From the IMG/VR virus record IMGVR_UViG_3300043449_001468, positions 1 to 62,199 of that record: 62,199 nucleotides of DNA; one strand, written 5' to 3'. Under the pieces are notes generated by a model. It was not told where the DNA came from. It saw only the letters and a program-made list of their open reading frames with translations, and ran no database searches. The position numbers and the translations under genes are program-made. Below, one piece after another: positions 41,524-50,822 of the stretch (its first letter is position 1; every line of letters begins with the position of its first letter). Source of the stretch: a virus.

Positions 41524-41994
41524 ATGATTCTCATCTCCCATAGAGGAAATATCGAAGGGGCTGATACATGGTTAGAAAACACCCCCAACTATATCGACAA
41601 TGCTATTGCGCTTGGGTATCAGGTGGAAGTGGATGTATGGGGAGAGGACGGTGTATTGTGGTTGGGGCATGATCGCCCCATGTACAAAATCACTCCTGAG
41701 TGGTTGGACCAACGCGGCGATGTGTTGTGGTTACACTGCAAGAATGTCCACGCTCTGAGTATTCTCATGCAGGACTTTCCATGGATTCGCTACTTTCTCC
41801 ATAACAAAGATCCATATGCGATGGTGAATTTGGGGTATATTTGGTGCTATCCTTCTGCCCCACCTCCAGTATCCAAGGGTATTATTGTGCTTCCTGAGAC
41901 ATGGCTCTCCAAGGAGGAGACCTCTTCATATGTTTCCTCTCATCACGCTGAGGGAATTTGCTCAGATTATATCGCAAGATACCAGAACATATAA
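41524..41994 (+). CDS. Glycerophosphodiester phosphodiesterase-like protein
   Basis: This 156-residue protein begins ILISHRGNIEGADTWLENTPNYIDNAIALGYQVEVDVWGEDGVLWLGHD, matching the HRG, ENT, ExDV and GHD motifs of the GDPD/PI-PLC-like barrel. It is shorter than full GDPD enzymes (about 230-250), lacking part of the barrel. Similar proteins occur in polysaccharide loci, so it may act on phosphodiester-linked glycans. It ends the cassette; a late promoter overlaps its stop. Confidence 0.75.
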   Translation: MILISHRGNIEGADTWLENTPNYIDNAIALGYQVEVDVWGEDGVLWLGHDRPMYKITPEWLDQRGDVLWLHCKNVHALSILMQDFPWIRYFLHNKDPYAMVNLGYIWCYPSAPPPVSKGIIVLPETWLSKEETSSYVSSHHAEGICSDYIARYQNI

Positions 41995-41997
41995 ATA
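41990..41997 (+). promoter_or_regulatory. T4-type late promoter (TATAAATA)
   Basis: A perfect TATAAATA overlapping the end of the GDPD-like gene. Expected +1 is about 42003, 31 bases before the ATG at 42034, with AGAGGGA between. It should drive the large late genes that follow. Confidence 0.8.
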
Positions 41998-42033
41998 GAT
42001 AACTAGACATCATACTCCTGTAGAGGGACTTTC

Positions 42034-44442
42034 ATGATACCACTGCATCTACCCAAACATGGGCTCAATCTCGACAGATCTTCGCTGCCCCAGGTCTCCT
42101 CAAAAGACGTTCCTGACTATCTCTCGTGGCTCAGAACGCACAAACACATCTCCTCCAATCGCACCGAAATGCCTGTCAACTCTTTGTTTTCATCCCAAGG
42201 TAACTTCAATGCCACAAAGATTCGGGCCCTGATGACCCATAAGCGGGAGGAACTCAGGAAACCCATTATTGTGTCGGGGGACCATTATGTGGTGGATGGG
42301 CATCATAGATGGATAGCATTGTGTAATCTTGATCCCACTGATACGATTCCTGTGGTTCTGGTGCATGCCAAGATCCTAGATCTCCTTGCGGCCACCAAGG
42401 AGTACCCCAAGTCATTTACCAAGACTGTCGTGGAATCGTTCAGCACAATCACGGAAGCCGCCGAGAAGCATGCCGTTCTTGCGTTTGGAAGACTCAATCC
42501 TCCCACCTCAGGGCACGCCAAATTGGTAGATAAAGTCCATGATGTGGCAGAACGCCATGGTGCGCGCCATGAAGTAGTAATGTCGCATACGCAGGACTCC
42601 AAGAAAAACCCTCTGTCTGGGGCGCAAAAACTCAAGCATGCCAAACGATTCTTTCCAGATACCAATCTATCGGTGTCCACAGCACAGGCGCCATCAATTT
42701 TCCATCATGCCGCCAAACTCTATAAGGCCGGGCATCAACATCTACATGTGGTCGCAGGAGCTGATAGACTCAAAGAATTTGGCACCGAACTTCATAAATA
42801 TAACGGTCACTTTGACAAAGACGGACATGGCTACAAGTTCAAATCAATTACCATGCATTCTGCTGGGGCGAGAGACCCAGAATCAGAGGGGGTCGAGGGC
42901 ATGTCTGCTGGCAAGTTGCGACATCTTGCTTCTATCGGAAACTTCAAAGAATTCAAAAAAGGGGTTCCTGCCCATGTATCTCAGACTCATGCCAAGGAAC
43001 TCTATCAGGATGTTCGCAAAGGAATGGGACATATGAACGAGCAAGTGGATCTGTTGAGTGAAGGAGTACATGATTCGTCAATATTCAAAGCCATATTCGT
43101 GACGGGGGCCCCAGGTTCAGGTAAAGACTTTGTGCTCAAGAAGTCACTCAATGGACATGGGCTTACTGAGATTAATTCGGATCATGCGCTCGAATTTCTC
43201 ATGGACAAGAACAAGCTGGACAAGAAAATGCCAGAATCTGAGCAAGAGAAGCGCGGGGTGATTCGCGATAAAGCCAAATCACTCACTGAACTTCGGCAAC
43301 GTCTTGCTTTGTCTGGGCGCAACGGATTAATCGTTAATTCCACAGGCGCAAAACTTGAGCAGATCAAAAAAATAAAAGACAAGCTCGAAGAACTTGGCTA
43401 CGATACCAAGATGGTATTTGTAGACGTATCGGATAATGTTAGTCGGAACCGCAATGTCGAACGCGGCCAACGTGGCGGTCGCATGATTCCTGAGAAGATC
43501 AGGGCCGAGAAATGGCGCCAGGCGCAAGACTCTCGTGTTCAGTTTTCCAAGGTGTTTGGTGCTGAACATTATCACGAATTTAACAACGAAGAAGATTTAC
43601 GACACAACGCAGATCCTGAGGTTGCGGGTCAAAAACACAAAGAACTTGATGCACTCTTCAAGACGGTGCGTAAATTTACACAGCAACCTCCAAAATCTGA
43701 GGTGGCGCACGAATGGATTCATACCAATTTGGGTAAGCTGGCCAAGCAACCCATCGGCAACAAGATACAGCAGACGAAGGCCTCACAAACGCCCCCCGCC
43801 TCAGATTCCCAAGCGGCAGAGGAAGCTAGAAAACTAGGGCTCCAATACTACGGATATGGTCGATATGGTAAGAACGGGCATGTGACCCATTTTTCACTTC
43901 ATGGTAGATTAGTCGAAAAGAAAAAAGCATTAATTCCCCCAAAACCCCAAACCCCCAATGTGCCTAAGAAGCTCAACGAAGCATTTGAGGAACTATTCAA
44001 CAAGGAGAACGATGATGTCAATCTACGACTGGAGCATTACCTGGAAAATTCTGTGCTGGTGGGAAGACCTGAAGTTCCACACTCGCCGCGTACTTTCGCG
44101 GAAACCAGAGAAGTGTTGCGAGAACGATTCGCTGTGTCAGGGGGACGATACGGAGACCATCATGACATTCGAGGAGCCTCCCAAGAGGAAGGTCTCCAAG
44201 AAGAAGTCTCCAGTCAAAAAGACCGCGAAGAAAGTAAAAAAGTCAGCTTCCAAGGATTTAGGCGACAACTGGTAACACTCACTGAAGGTGAACCTGTCTT
44301 GGGAGGCGGCGAAGAGGACCAGGGCTCTGTGCTTTCGTCTAATTCAAGCAAAGAGGCCATCGGAGGAGGATTGACCTCCGATAAACCCGTGACTACGCCA
44401 CGCCGCAAGAAATTGTTTTCAGATCTCAAGCGGGGGAAATAA
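42034..44442 (+). CDS. Large late protein: ParB-like, NMNAT-like nucleotidyltransferase and P-loop kinase domains
   Basis: This 802-residue protein has at least four parts. Residues 1-125 carry PIIVSGDHYVVDGHHRWIAL, a ParB/sulfiredoxin-like fold. Residues about 145-325 form a cytidylyltransferase-type nucleotidyltransferase: AFGRLNPPTSGH (TxGH motif) and EGMSAGKLRHLA (SxxxxR-like). Residues about 345-530 are a P-loop kinase, VTGAPGSGKDFVLKK with NVERGQRGGRMIPEKI. The remaining 270 are low-complexity with YYGYGRYGKNGHVTHFSLHGRL and LNEAFEELF linkers. A nucleotidyltransferase next to a kinase resembles NadR, but late expression argues for a virion role. Confidence 0.7.
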   Translation: MIPLHLPKHGLNLDRSSLPQVSSKDVPDYLSWLRTHKHISSNRTEMPVNSLFSSQGNFNATKIRALMTHKREELRKPIIVSGDHYVVDGHHRWIALCNLDPTDTIPVVLVHAKILDLLAATKEYPKSFTKTVVESFSTITEAAEKHAVLAFGRLNPPTSGHAKLVDKVHDVAERHGARHEVVMSHTQDSKKNPLSGAQKLKHAKRFFPDTNLSVSTAQAPSIFHHAAKLYKAGHQHLHVVAGADRLKEFGTELHKYNGHFDKDGHGYKFKSITMHSAGARDPESEGVEGMSAGKLRHLASIGNFKEFKKGVPAHVSQTHAKELYQDVRKGMGHMNEQVDLLSEGVHDSSIFKAIFVTGAPGSGKDFVLKKSLNGHGLTEINSDHALEFLMDKNKLDKKMPESEQEKRGVIRDKAKSLTELRQRLALSGRNGLIVNSTGAKLEQIKKIKDKLEELGYDTKMVFVDVSDNVSRNRNVERGQRGGRMIPEKIRAEKWRQAQDSRVQFSKVFGAEHYHEFNNEEDLRHNADPEVAGQKHKELDALFKTVRKFTQQPPKSEVAHEWIHTNLGKLAKQPIGNKIQQTKASQTPPASDSQAAEEARKLGLQYYGYGRYGKNGHVTHFSLHGRLVEKKKALIPPKPQTPNVPKKLNEAFEELFNKENDDVNLRLEHYLENSVLVGRPEVPHSPRTFAETREVLRERFAVSGGRYGDHHDIRGASQEEGLQEEVSSQKDREESKKVSFQGFRRQLVTLTEGEPVLGGGEEDQGSVLSSNSSKEAIGGGLTSDKPVTTPRRKKLFSDLKRGK

Positions 44443-44443
44443 T

Positions 44444-46729
44444 ATGAGTGGCGAACCGAAATTTATACGTGCCACAAAAACTTCGCATCACTATCAAGGG
44501 CAGATCAACGGAAAACCGTATGTGGTGCCCCACTCATATGGAGAAAAAGGTATACCGATACGGCATGCCATTATTACAGCAAGGGCCTTTGTAGCGCACC
44601 ACAACCCAGATCTGACTCCGGAAGAACTTGCGCGGGTCCATTCGCATATTAACGGTATACACGGAGGCCAAGAGATGTACGAATCATATGCAACTAGGCC
44701 AGACGTTGGCCGCGGGCACTCACAGCACGAGGTGTATGTGCATAAGAATCACGCTATACGGCGTTTAGAAGGATTATATCACATTTATCCCCCTGGATCT
44801 CCCCATGAATCTATCGATGCAGGAGTCTCGCTGCAACATGCGAAGTCGATCATCGACAAGCTACCGAAGACGGTTAAGGAAGAAGAGGACCCTATGATCA
44901 CAGAAAAGAAGTTGACTGCCCCTGAGGTCACAAAGAAGGAAGAGATTGTTCGTGGCATGAAGAAAAACCTCCAGGGATTTAAGGAACGCTATGGGAAACG
45001 GGCGAAAGAGGTGATGCATGCTACGGCAGCTAAAAAGGCTAAAGAGCTGGCAGAGGGCCATAAGTATGATAATGCCATGAGTGGTCGATTACCGGCCCAT
45101 CTTACATATGATCCAAAATCTGAGGATATTCAGGTGGGAGACAAGGTTCATCTGGGATTTGGACACAGAGGTGGAGCCGGATATACTGGCACAGTGCATA
45201 AGATCGAAGGAAATCAAGTACATGTGAAAACAGGAGATGCCCGAATCGTTGTGGGACCCCGCAAGCATGTGACACTAGATGAAGAAGTCTCTTACCACAA
45301 TGAATCCTCCAAGTTCATGAGCACCTATCGACGCAACGAGTCCCAAAATCGTCATACGGCGAATATTCTACATCTAGCCACGCATTTTGGTAGCAAGGCA
45401 GACCAAGAGCAAGCAAAGTTTTTTCATGCTGAACTCAAGAAACATGGACACCAACCCCATCACGAAGAGGCCTATGCGCTCCACCAGAAATTGTGGCCCA
45501 AGGCCGTCAAGGCGCATGAGTTGACAGAGGAGCTAAAGTTCAAAAGAGCAGGAAGTGCATATGAAGCCATGGAAAAAAAGGTGAGAAAAAATGACAAGAA
45601 TTTTGTTCCGAGTTTTGAGCACTGGAAAAAGTTAGCTCCTCATTCTGCTCTTTTGAAGAAGAGTGTCACAAAGAAATCTACCCCCAATAAGACCAACGAA
45701 CTCTCCGAAGAGGTCGAGCAATTAGATGAAGTCATGACCCCGGAGCATCTTCACTACATTTTCAGTAAGGCTGAACATCCAAAGGACGCGAAAAAGGCGG
45801 AGAACAAGGGTGCCGTGAAGAGCAAATTTGATTACAAGAAGTTCTCTAAGGATCGACAAAAGAACCCACATAAATTTATTGCCGGATTAAAAGAAGAAGC
45901 GGAACAGCTCGATGAACTCAAGAAACATGGGCATCAACCCCATCACGAAGCCGCCTATAAGTTGCATGAAAAACTCTGGTCATCCGCTGTGGCCGCTCAT
46001 AACCATGTGAAGGAACCGGGGGAAGCGATGCCCCCTCCTCGCCGTGGTGAGAATTTCAGCGAAGCCAAGATGAGCCAAATCGAGAAATACCCCTTTGCAT
46101 TTTCTAAGGGCGCCCGTAAAGACTTTGCCCTCGAAAAGAAAAAAGCCAAGAAGTTGTGGCCAAAGGCGCAGAAGGAGCATGAATTGACAGAGAGTACCCA
46201 GTTAGATAAATCTTCGGAGTCATTGTTCGTTCATCACAAACGACACTTCGACAAGTATGACAAGGAACTCGATGATGTGGACCCCAAGTATCGTGCTGAA
46301 GTACGACGAATGAGAGCCCATCATGAAAATGAAATGAATCATCATTATTCACAGATGACACCTAAGCAGAAATCGAAACATGGACCTCATTTCAGACCCA
46401 TGCAGGAAGAGGTGGAGCAGTTGGATGAACTCAAAAAGTCCACACTCAAAAGCTACATCAAAAAAGCGGCACATGAGATTCCACAACACGAACGTAACGC
46501 ACAACGGATGATGACGTATGCTCAATTGGCCCGAAGTCGCCAGGCAGCGAAACGCTACGATCAGGTTGCCGACAAGGCATTCTCTAAAGTTGAGAAGCGC
46601 GAGCGGGGTATTAAACAGGCCGCGGATAAATTAGAAGAATCTCAGCCTAATGGCACATTCGAGACAGTCAAATCAGTCATTGCTGAGGCTATAGCAAAAA
46701 AGAAGTATAGAACAGAAGGATCCAAGTAG
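44444..46729 (+). CDS. Large modular late protein with LDE/HQPHHE repeats
   Basis: This 761-residue, His/Lys/Glu-rich protein is made of short modules. ELKKHGHQPHHE followed by YxLHxKLW appears twice (45431 and 45914) with near-identical DNA. EEVEQLDEV, EEAEQLDEL and EEVEQLDEL occur as linkers. LWPKA-x5-HELTE occurs twice. A KLTAPEVTKKEEIVRGMKKNLQGFKERYGKRAKEVMHATA segment and a C-terminal LKKSTLKSYIKKAAHEI segment both recall repeated domains of T4-like marine phage virion proteins. It follows the previous gene by one base under the late promoter. Its many (L/I)xE sites could be cleaved by the head protease. Confidence 0.65.
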   Translation: MSGEPKFIRATKTSHHYQGQINGKPYVVPHSYGEKGIPIRHAIITARAFVAHHNPDLTPEELARVHSHINGIHGGQEMYESYATRPDVGRGHSQHEVYVHKNHAIRRLEGLYHIYPPGSPHESIDAGVSLQHAKSIIDKLPKTVKEEEDPMITEKKLTAPEVTKKEEIVRGMKKNLQGFKERYGKRAKEVMHATAAKKAKELAEGHKYDNAMSGRLPAHLTYDPKSEDIQVGDKVHLGFGHRGGAGYTGTVHKIEGNQVHVKTGDARIVVGPRKHVTLDEEVSYHNESSKFMSTYRRNESQNRHTANILHLATHFGSKADQEQAKFFHAELKKHGHQPHHEEAYALHQKLWPKAVKAHELTEELKFKRAGSAYEAMEKKVRKNDKNFVPSFEHWKKLAPHSALLKKSVTKKSTPNKTNELSEEVEQLDEVMTPEHLHYIFSKAEHPKDAKKAENKGAVKSKFDYKKFSKDRQKNPHKFIAGLKEEAEQLDELKKHGHQPHHEAAYKLHEKLWSSAVAAHNHVKEPGEAMPPPRRGENFSEAKMSQIEKYPFAFSKGARKDFALEKKKAKKLWPKAQKEHELTESTQLDKSSESLFVHHKRHFDKYDKELDDVDPKYRAEVRRMRAHHENEMNHHYSQMTPKQKSKHGPHFRPMQEEVEQLDELKKSTLKSYIKKAAHEIPQHERNAQRMMTYAQLARSRQAAKRYDQVADKAFSKVEKRERGIKQAADKLEESQPNGTFETVKSVIAEAIAKKKYRTEGSK

Positions 46730-46747
46730 TTTATTGGGAGATATACT

Positions 46748-46963
46748 ATGGTGTTACTATTTCCTCTCATCGCGCTCTTGGTGTTTGGTGGTGTCGGGAT
46801 TGATAAGTATCTACATACCCAAAAGGGAGACCAATGGTGCCTTTTTGGTGGAACAAACGTCGAGTCACGTATCACGGTATTTTGCATAGGAGAAAAGGAA
46901 TCACACAATGAAGAAATTCAAGTCCCTCTCAAGGACAGTCCCATCGAAGATTCCCCTCAATGA
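46748..46963 (+). CDS. Small membrane protein, 71 residues
   Basis: The first 20 residues, VLLFPLIALLVFGGVGI, form one membrane segment or signal anchor, followed by a short hydrophilic tail. GGGAGA precedes the ATG. Its last 56 bases overlap the next large gene in another frame. Function unknown; small membrane proteins near lysis or late genes are common. Confidence 0.5.
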   Translation: MVLLFPLIALLVFGGVGIDKYLHTQKGDQWCLFGGTNVESRITVFCIGEKESHNEEIQVPLKDSPIEDSPQ

Positions 46964-49460
46964 ATCGACGTGGAGCGCCTATCGTGCTCGTGCTATCAAC
47001 GAAGCTCTCGACGATGCACCGTTGGACGTAAAGACGCTTGGTGTCGAACAGATTGCCAAGAAACATGGAAAGTCTGTGGAATATATCGAGAATCAACTCA
47101 AGAGGGGAATAGAAGTTGAGAAAGAACATACGTCCCACCCCGATAAAGCGCGGGAGATTGCCCTCGATCACCTTGGGGAGATTCCCGATTACTATAGCAA
47201 ACTCAAGACACATGTGGAGCCGGATGCCAAGAAGTTAGATGAAGCCTCCTCTTCCGGTAAACACATGCAGGACCATCCCTCATATGGAAATAAGGGGATA
47301 ATTTCTCCTGCATGGCCTAAAGGAACAAAGGTGCACATTCCTCATAATGGAAAAATGGTACATGGTAAAATAGTTCGGTATGATAAAGGAGAGAAACACG
47401 GATCTCCGTTTTATGTGGTGGACCACGGAGCTCCTGAATCTAAGAAAGTCCCTTTGCACCAGATACGTCTTGCTGAATCGATGGAACCGGATCCCGGGCA
47501 TGAGCTGAATTTTAGTGATCACACTGAACATGGGTTTCATGGATATAGTGCAGCCAAAGCACAGCGCGATGCCTACGCCAAGCATTTACAATCATTGGGG
47601 CACAAAGTTCGGAAACATAGTACATCGAATCAACTTCTACATGGTAGGTATGGTAACGTATACAAGGTGAGCTATAATCCAAAACACATTAATGAATCCG
47701 AGATAGCATTCGACGAAAGTGGCCATGAGGGATACAAAGCCAAACTGGAAGAGGGGCATGATCCTTACACTGATTCAACGGGAGAACTGTTCCATCAGCT
47801 ACGCCATAAGAAACTTAAAAAACAGCCTGATGTTCATCAACGATTAGGTGTCCTATTACAATGGCATAAAACGGGTACCATTAAGACCTACGAACTTCAT
47901 CGCCACCTACAAGATTTGTATGGAAAAGACGATCTCCACGAAGAATATGCTCCAGGGCGAGGTCATGAGGGCATGTCCTTGCAACAAGCTGTGGCACACG
48001 CCAAGGAACATGGGCATAGGGTGGCCTATGGAACATCTTCTCGAAAATGGCATTCTATTGGTCCTGCCGATAGAGATTTTGCGTCTCCCTTTTCATATGA
48101 CCCACATGATACCAAAGCAATTAAAAATGCCGCAAAATTTTGGGACCCCAAGACATTAGGCGAATCCTGGCGTCCGGCGTTAGGTCACACATTTCATTCA
48201 AAAACGAATGATGAATTGCGTAAACTTGTCGAGTTACACACCTCTAAGGCTAACGCCATAAAGATCCATGATCCTAATTCATATGAAGCCTCACGGCATA
48301 TGATGTATGCCGATATTGCAAAGAAAATACATGATTGGCGTCAAACAAGAAAAGAGCGACTGGAGGAATCTGAGATTGCGTTCGATGAGAGTGGTCATGA
48401 GGGATACAAAGTCGGAGACTTGGTGGTACCTAAGATAGGACCTCATAAAGGGCAGGTGCATACGGTCATTCATGTTCATCCGACAGGGCATCTCAATATC
48501 AAACCTAATGTGCATGCCTCGCGCAACAAGTATCATTTGGGTGCCGCAAAGGCTGACCCCAAGGACGTGGAGCCACATCGTGATAAGAAGATCCATGAAT
48601 CGTCTGGTATCACAGAGGCCAAAGTACCTATGCCATTAAAGGGGCATCCATATCATCACAAAACGGACGCGGAGTTGAGGTACATTGCAAAAGATGCGAG
48701 GGAAGCCGAAGAAGCTATGGCTGGTCATGACCAGAAGGCAATGCACAAGTATGCCGATCAAAAATGTGATGCATCTACGGTATTGGGGTACCGTCAACGG
48801 GGAGGAACGAGAATTCCCCACCCACTATCTGAATCCTATCAAGTGGGGGATCATGTAATACCTAAGATGGGCCCACACAAAGGACAAACTCACAAGGTCA
48901 TACATGTGTATACTAGCGGTCATGTGAATATTACTCCTACTAAACCTGGAAAGAATCGCTATGCTTTGGGTGCGGCAAAGGCTCATCCAGATGATATTGA
49001 GCGATCCCCAATGAAAGAAGCCAAAGAGAATTCATATTTTTCCAAGCGCCGACACGAAAAAGAAGCAGAATTACGAACTCCCAAACCGCAACGTAAAGTC
49101 AAGACGAATAGCTATTTCCTTGATCGTGCAAAACGGAAAAAACAGGGACTCGATGAAACACGGAGCATAGGCGGGGTGAATCGCACGACGATACAGGAAG
49201 TGTACCAGGCTGCAAAAGATAAACTTAAAGACGCAGATTTTAAGGACGATAAGGCTCTTAGGTCTCGCGGGGACCAGGATCCACAACAAGCTCCCGTGGA
49301 TGCCACGAAACCAGAAAAGACATCTAATGCGCCACCGGCGCCAAAAAACAGCAGAAAGATTCAAGTAAAGGGCCCTGGATCCGAAGATGCCTTTCAGAAA
49401 GATCCTATTGTCACCCCATTGACCACAATGCCGAATCAGAGCCCAGGGATGAAGTCCTAG
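46908..49460 (+). CDS. Large modular late protein with DUF5661-like and KOW-like modules
   Basis: This 850-residue protein is a chain of small modules. Residues 40-110 resemble DUF5661: GVEQIAKKHGKSVEYIENQL, VEKEHTSHPDKAREIALDHLGEIPDYY. ESEIAFDESGHEGYK occurs twice (about 47695 and 48367). A KOW/SH3-like module, VGDxVxPKxGPHKGQxHxVIHV, occurs twice (48412 and 48844), and HHKTDAELR or HSKTNDELR modules twice. The C-terminal 100 residues are disordered. Modules are joined by LDE, LAE and LEE linkers. It is probably an internal head or other virion protein; AAAAGGA precedes the ATG. Confidence 0.65.
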   Translation: MKKFKSLSRTVPSKIPLNESTWSAYRARAINEALDDAPLDVKTLGVEQIAKKHGKSVEYIENQLKRGIEVEKEHTSHPDKAREIALDHLGEIPDYYSKLKTHVEPDAKKLDEASSSGKHMQDHPSYGNKGIISPAWPKGTKVHIPHNGKMVHGKIVRYDKGEKHGSPFYVVDHGAPESKKVPLHQIRLAESMEPDPGHELNFSDHTEHGFHGYSAAKAQRDAYAKHLQSLGHKVRKHSTSNQLLHGRYGNVYKVSYNPKHINESEIAFDESGHEGYKAKLEEGHDPYTDSTGELFHQLRHKKLKKQPDVHQRLGVLLQWHKTGTIKTYELHRHLQDLYGKDDLHEEYAPGRGHEGMSLQQAVAHAKEHGHRVAYGTSSRKWHSIGPADRDFASPFSYDPHDTKAIKNAAKFWDPKTLGESWRPALGHTFHSKTNDELRKLVELHTSKANAIKIHDPNSYEASRHMMYADIAKKIHDWRQTRKERLEESEIAFDESGHEGYKVGDLVVPKIGPHKGQVHTVIHVHPTGHLNIKPNVHASRNKYHLGAAKADPKDVEPHRDKKIHESSGITEAKVPMPLKGHPYHHKTDAELRYIAKDAREAEEAMAGHDQKAMHKYADQKCDASTVLGYRQRGGTRIPHPLSESYQVGDHVIPKMGPHKGQTHKVIHVYTSGHVNITPTKPGKNRYALGAAKAHPDDIERSPMKEAKENSYFSKRRHEKEAELRTPKPQRKVKTNSYFLDRAKRKKQGLDETRSIGGVNRTTIQEVYQAAKDKLKDADFKDDKALRSRGDQDPQQAPVDATKPEKTSNAPPAPKNSRKIQVKGPGSEDAFQKDPIVTPLTTMPNQSPGMKS

Positions 49461-49472
49461 GGTCTGGAAAGA

Positions 49473-49480
49473 TATAAATA
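49473..49480 (+). promoter_or_regulatory. T4-type late promoter octamer (TATAAATA)
   Basis: A perfect TATAAATA four bases before the ATG at 49485. A normal +1 (about 49486) would fall inside that start codon, so it more likely serves the structural gene at 50019, or the next gene uses another start. Confidence 0.6.
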
Positions 49481-49484
49481 GGGT

Positions 49485-50000
49485 ATGATCAGAGATTCAC
49501 GAGCAATCATCTATAGCGACTCCGATGGGGTTATCGCAGACTTTCTGGCCGGCGCCGCTAAGGTATTAGGGCATGCATGGGATAGCCATCATGCGGATCA
49601 TCCTAGCAAGGACGAGCGGGGGCGTATTCTGAACCGTCACGAGACGTTTTGGGAAACGCTTCCTCCTATGCCCGACTGGCAGGTCTATTGGAATTTTATC
49701 AAAAAATATGATCCCATGATCTTAACTGCGGTTCCTTCATGGGATCACAACTTTGCTGAAGTGGAGGCAGGAAAGCGCGAATGGTATCGAAGACACATTC
49801 CTTCGCTTCCATCAAACAGAATTCTGGTGGTACATCGCCAAGATAAACAACGCTATGCGATGCATGGGCAAGTTCGGAACATACTGATAGACGATCACGC
49901 CAAGAATTGTCAGGAGTTTGAGGCAGCAGGAGGGATAGCGATCCTTCATCACAATGCAAAGTCAACTATTATCCTACTCAAATCATTAGGATATCACTAA
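49485..50000 (+). CDS. HAD-family 5'(3')-deoxyribonucleotidase-like protein
   Basis: This 171-residue protein has YSDSDGVIADF near its start (the HAD DxDGV motif with both catalytic Asp), ILTAVPSWD (motif II-like Thr) and ILIDDHAKNCQEFEAAGG (motif IV acidic pair). This set fits the small phage 5' nucleotidase C family, which dephosphorylates dNMPs. A polynucleotide phosphatase is the alternative. Only eight residues precede the first motif, so the start cannot be much further downstream. Confidence 0.75.
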   Translation: MIRDSRAIIYSDSDGVIADFLAGAAKVLGHAWDSHHADHPSKDERGRILNRHETFWETLPPMPDWQVYWNFIKKYDPMILTAVPSWDHNFAEVEAGKREWYRRHIPSLPSNRILVVHRQDKQRYAMHGQVRNILIDDHAKNCQEFEAAGGIAILHHNAKSTIILLKSLGYH

Positions 50001-50018
50001 CAAAAGGGAGATACTACT

Positions 50019-50822
50019 ATGTCACTTTGGTCAGCAACCGATGCCAATACTGGCGCACCAAAATTTGCCCCTCTCGCTGGTCATGGAATTTCTGCCAACG
50101 GAGATGTGTTATTTGACAATGTGACCGTGGGGGTATTTAAGTCTAATGTCGCGGTTGGAATCTTTGGGGTAGATGCCTCAGAAGCGGCCAACACGAGTAT
50201 GGAAGGTCACCGCGGATATCATGCCGGCTGGGTCACTCGCATGCAGGGTACAGGTCCTGTGCAGAGCATCGCGATTGTTTCTGGAGGTAAAGGATATACT
50301 GATGGGTATTTGACCATCACGGGCGGTGGCACCGGAAACAATGCCGCCAATGCCTCATTTACGGTTCGGGCCAATGGCTCTGTGGACGGCATTACAGTTG
50401 GTACTCCTGGCGCGGGGTATTCCAACGGCTATCTGACCATCACAGGGGGTGGCACTGGTAACGTGGCCGCCAATGCGTCTTATACCGTCAACGCCGCTGG
50501 CAATATTGTCAGTGTGGTCATTCATTCAGGTGGATCAAACTATGATTCTGTGCCTACAGTGGTTGCACTGGGTGCCAACACTGAAACTGCGGTGCTTACG
50601 GCTACCTGTAACACTGGCGTGATTACCGCGATTACCTTGGGAACCCCAGGATCGAATTATGTCACGACCCCAGCGGCCGCTGCACTGGGTGCCAATAATG
50701 CAACAGCAACATTTGCCGTTACGATGGGCGGTCGCGCCAATCGTGTTGCCTATGAAACAATTGCCGCACTGGGAAGCATCGCTGCCGATGCTGGAGCCGA
50801 TGACGCGGTGTTTGGCGTCTAA
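50019..50822 (+). CDS. Virion structural protein with internal beta repeats
   Basis: This 267-residue protein begins LWSATDANTGAPKF and ends RANRVAYETIAALGSI, with FGVDASEA and GHRGYHAGWVTRMQGTG; I recall T4-like cyanophage structural proteins with the same start and end. Between them is an insertion of three related units: VSGGKGYTDGYLTITGGGTGN, TPGAGYSNGYLTITGGGTGN and HSGGSNYDSVPTV, beta-roll-like repeats rich in Gly, Thr and Asn. The insertion may be a surface-exposed decoration. A late promoter lies upstream at 49473. Confidence 0.75.
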   Translation: MSLWSATDANTGAPKFAPLAGHGISANGDVLFDNVTVGVFKSNVAVGIFGVDASEAANTSMEGHRGYHAGWVTRMQGTGPVQSIAIVSGGKGYTDGYLTITGGGTGNNAANASFTVRANGSVDGITVGTPGAGYSNGYLTITGGGTGNVAANASYTVNAAGNIVSVVIHSGGSNYDSVPTVVALGANTETAVLTATCNTGVITAITLGTPGSNYVTTPAAAALGANNATATFAVTMGGRANRVAYETIAALGSIAADAGADDAVFGV

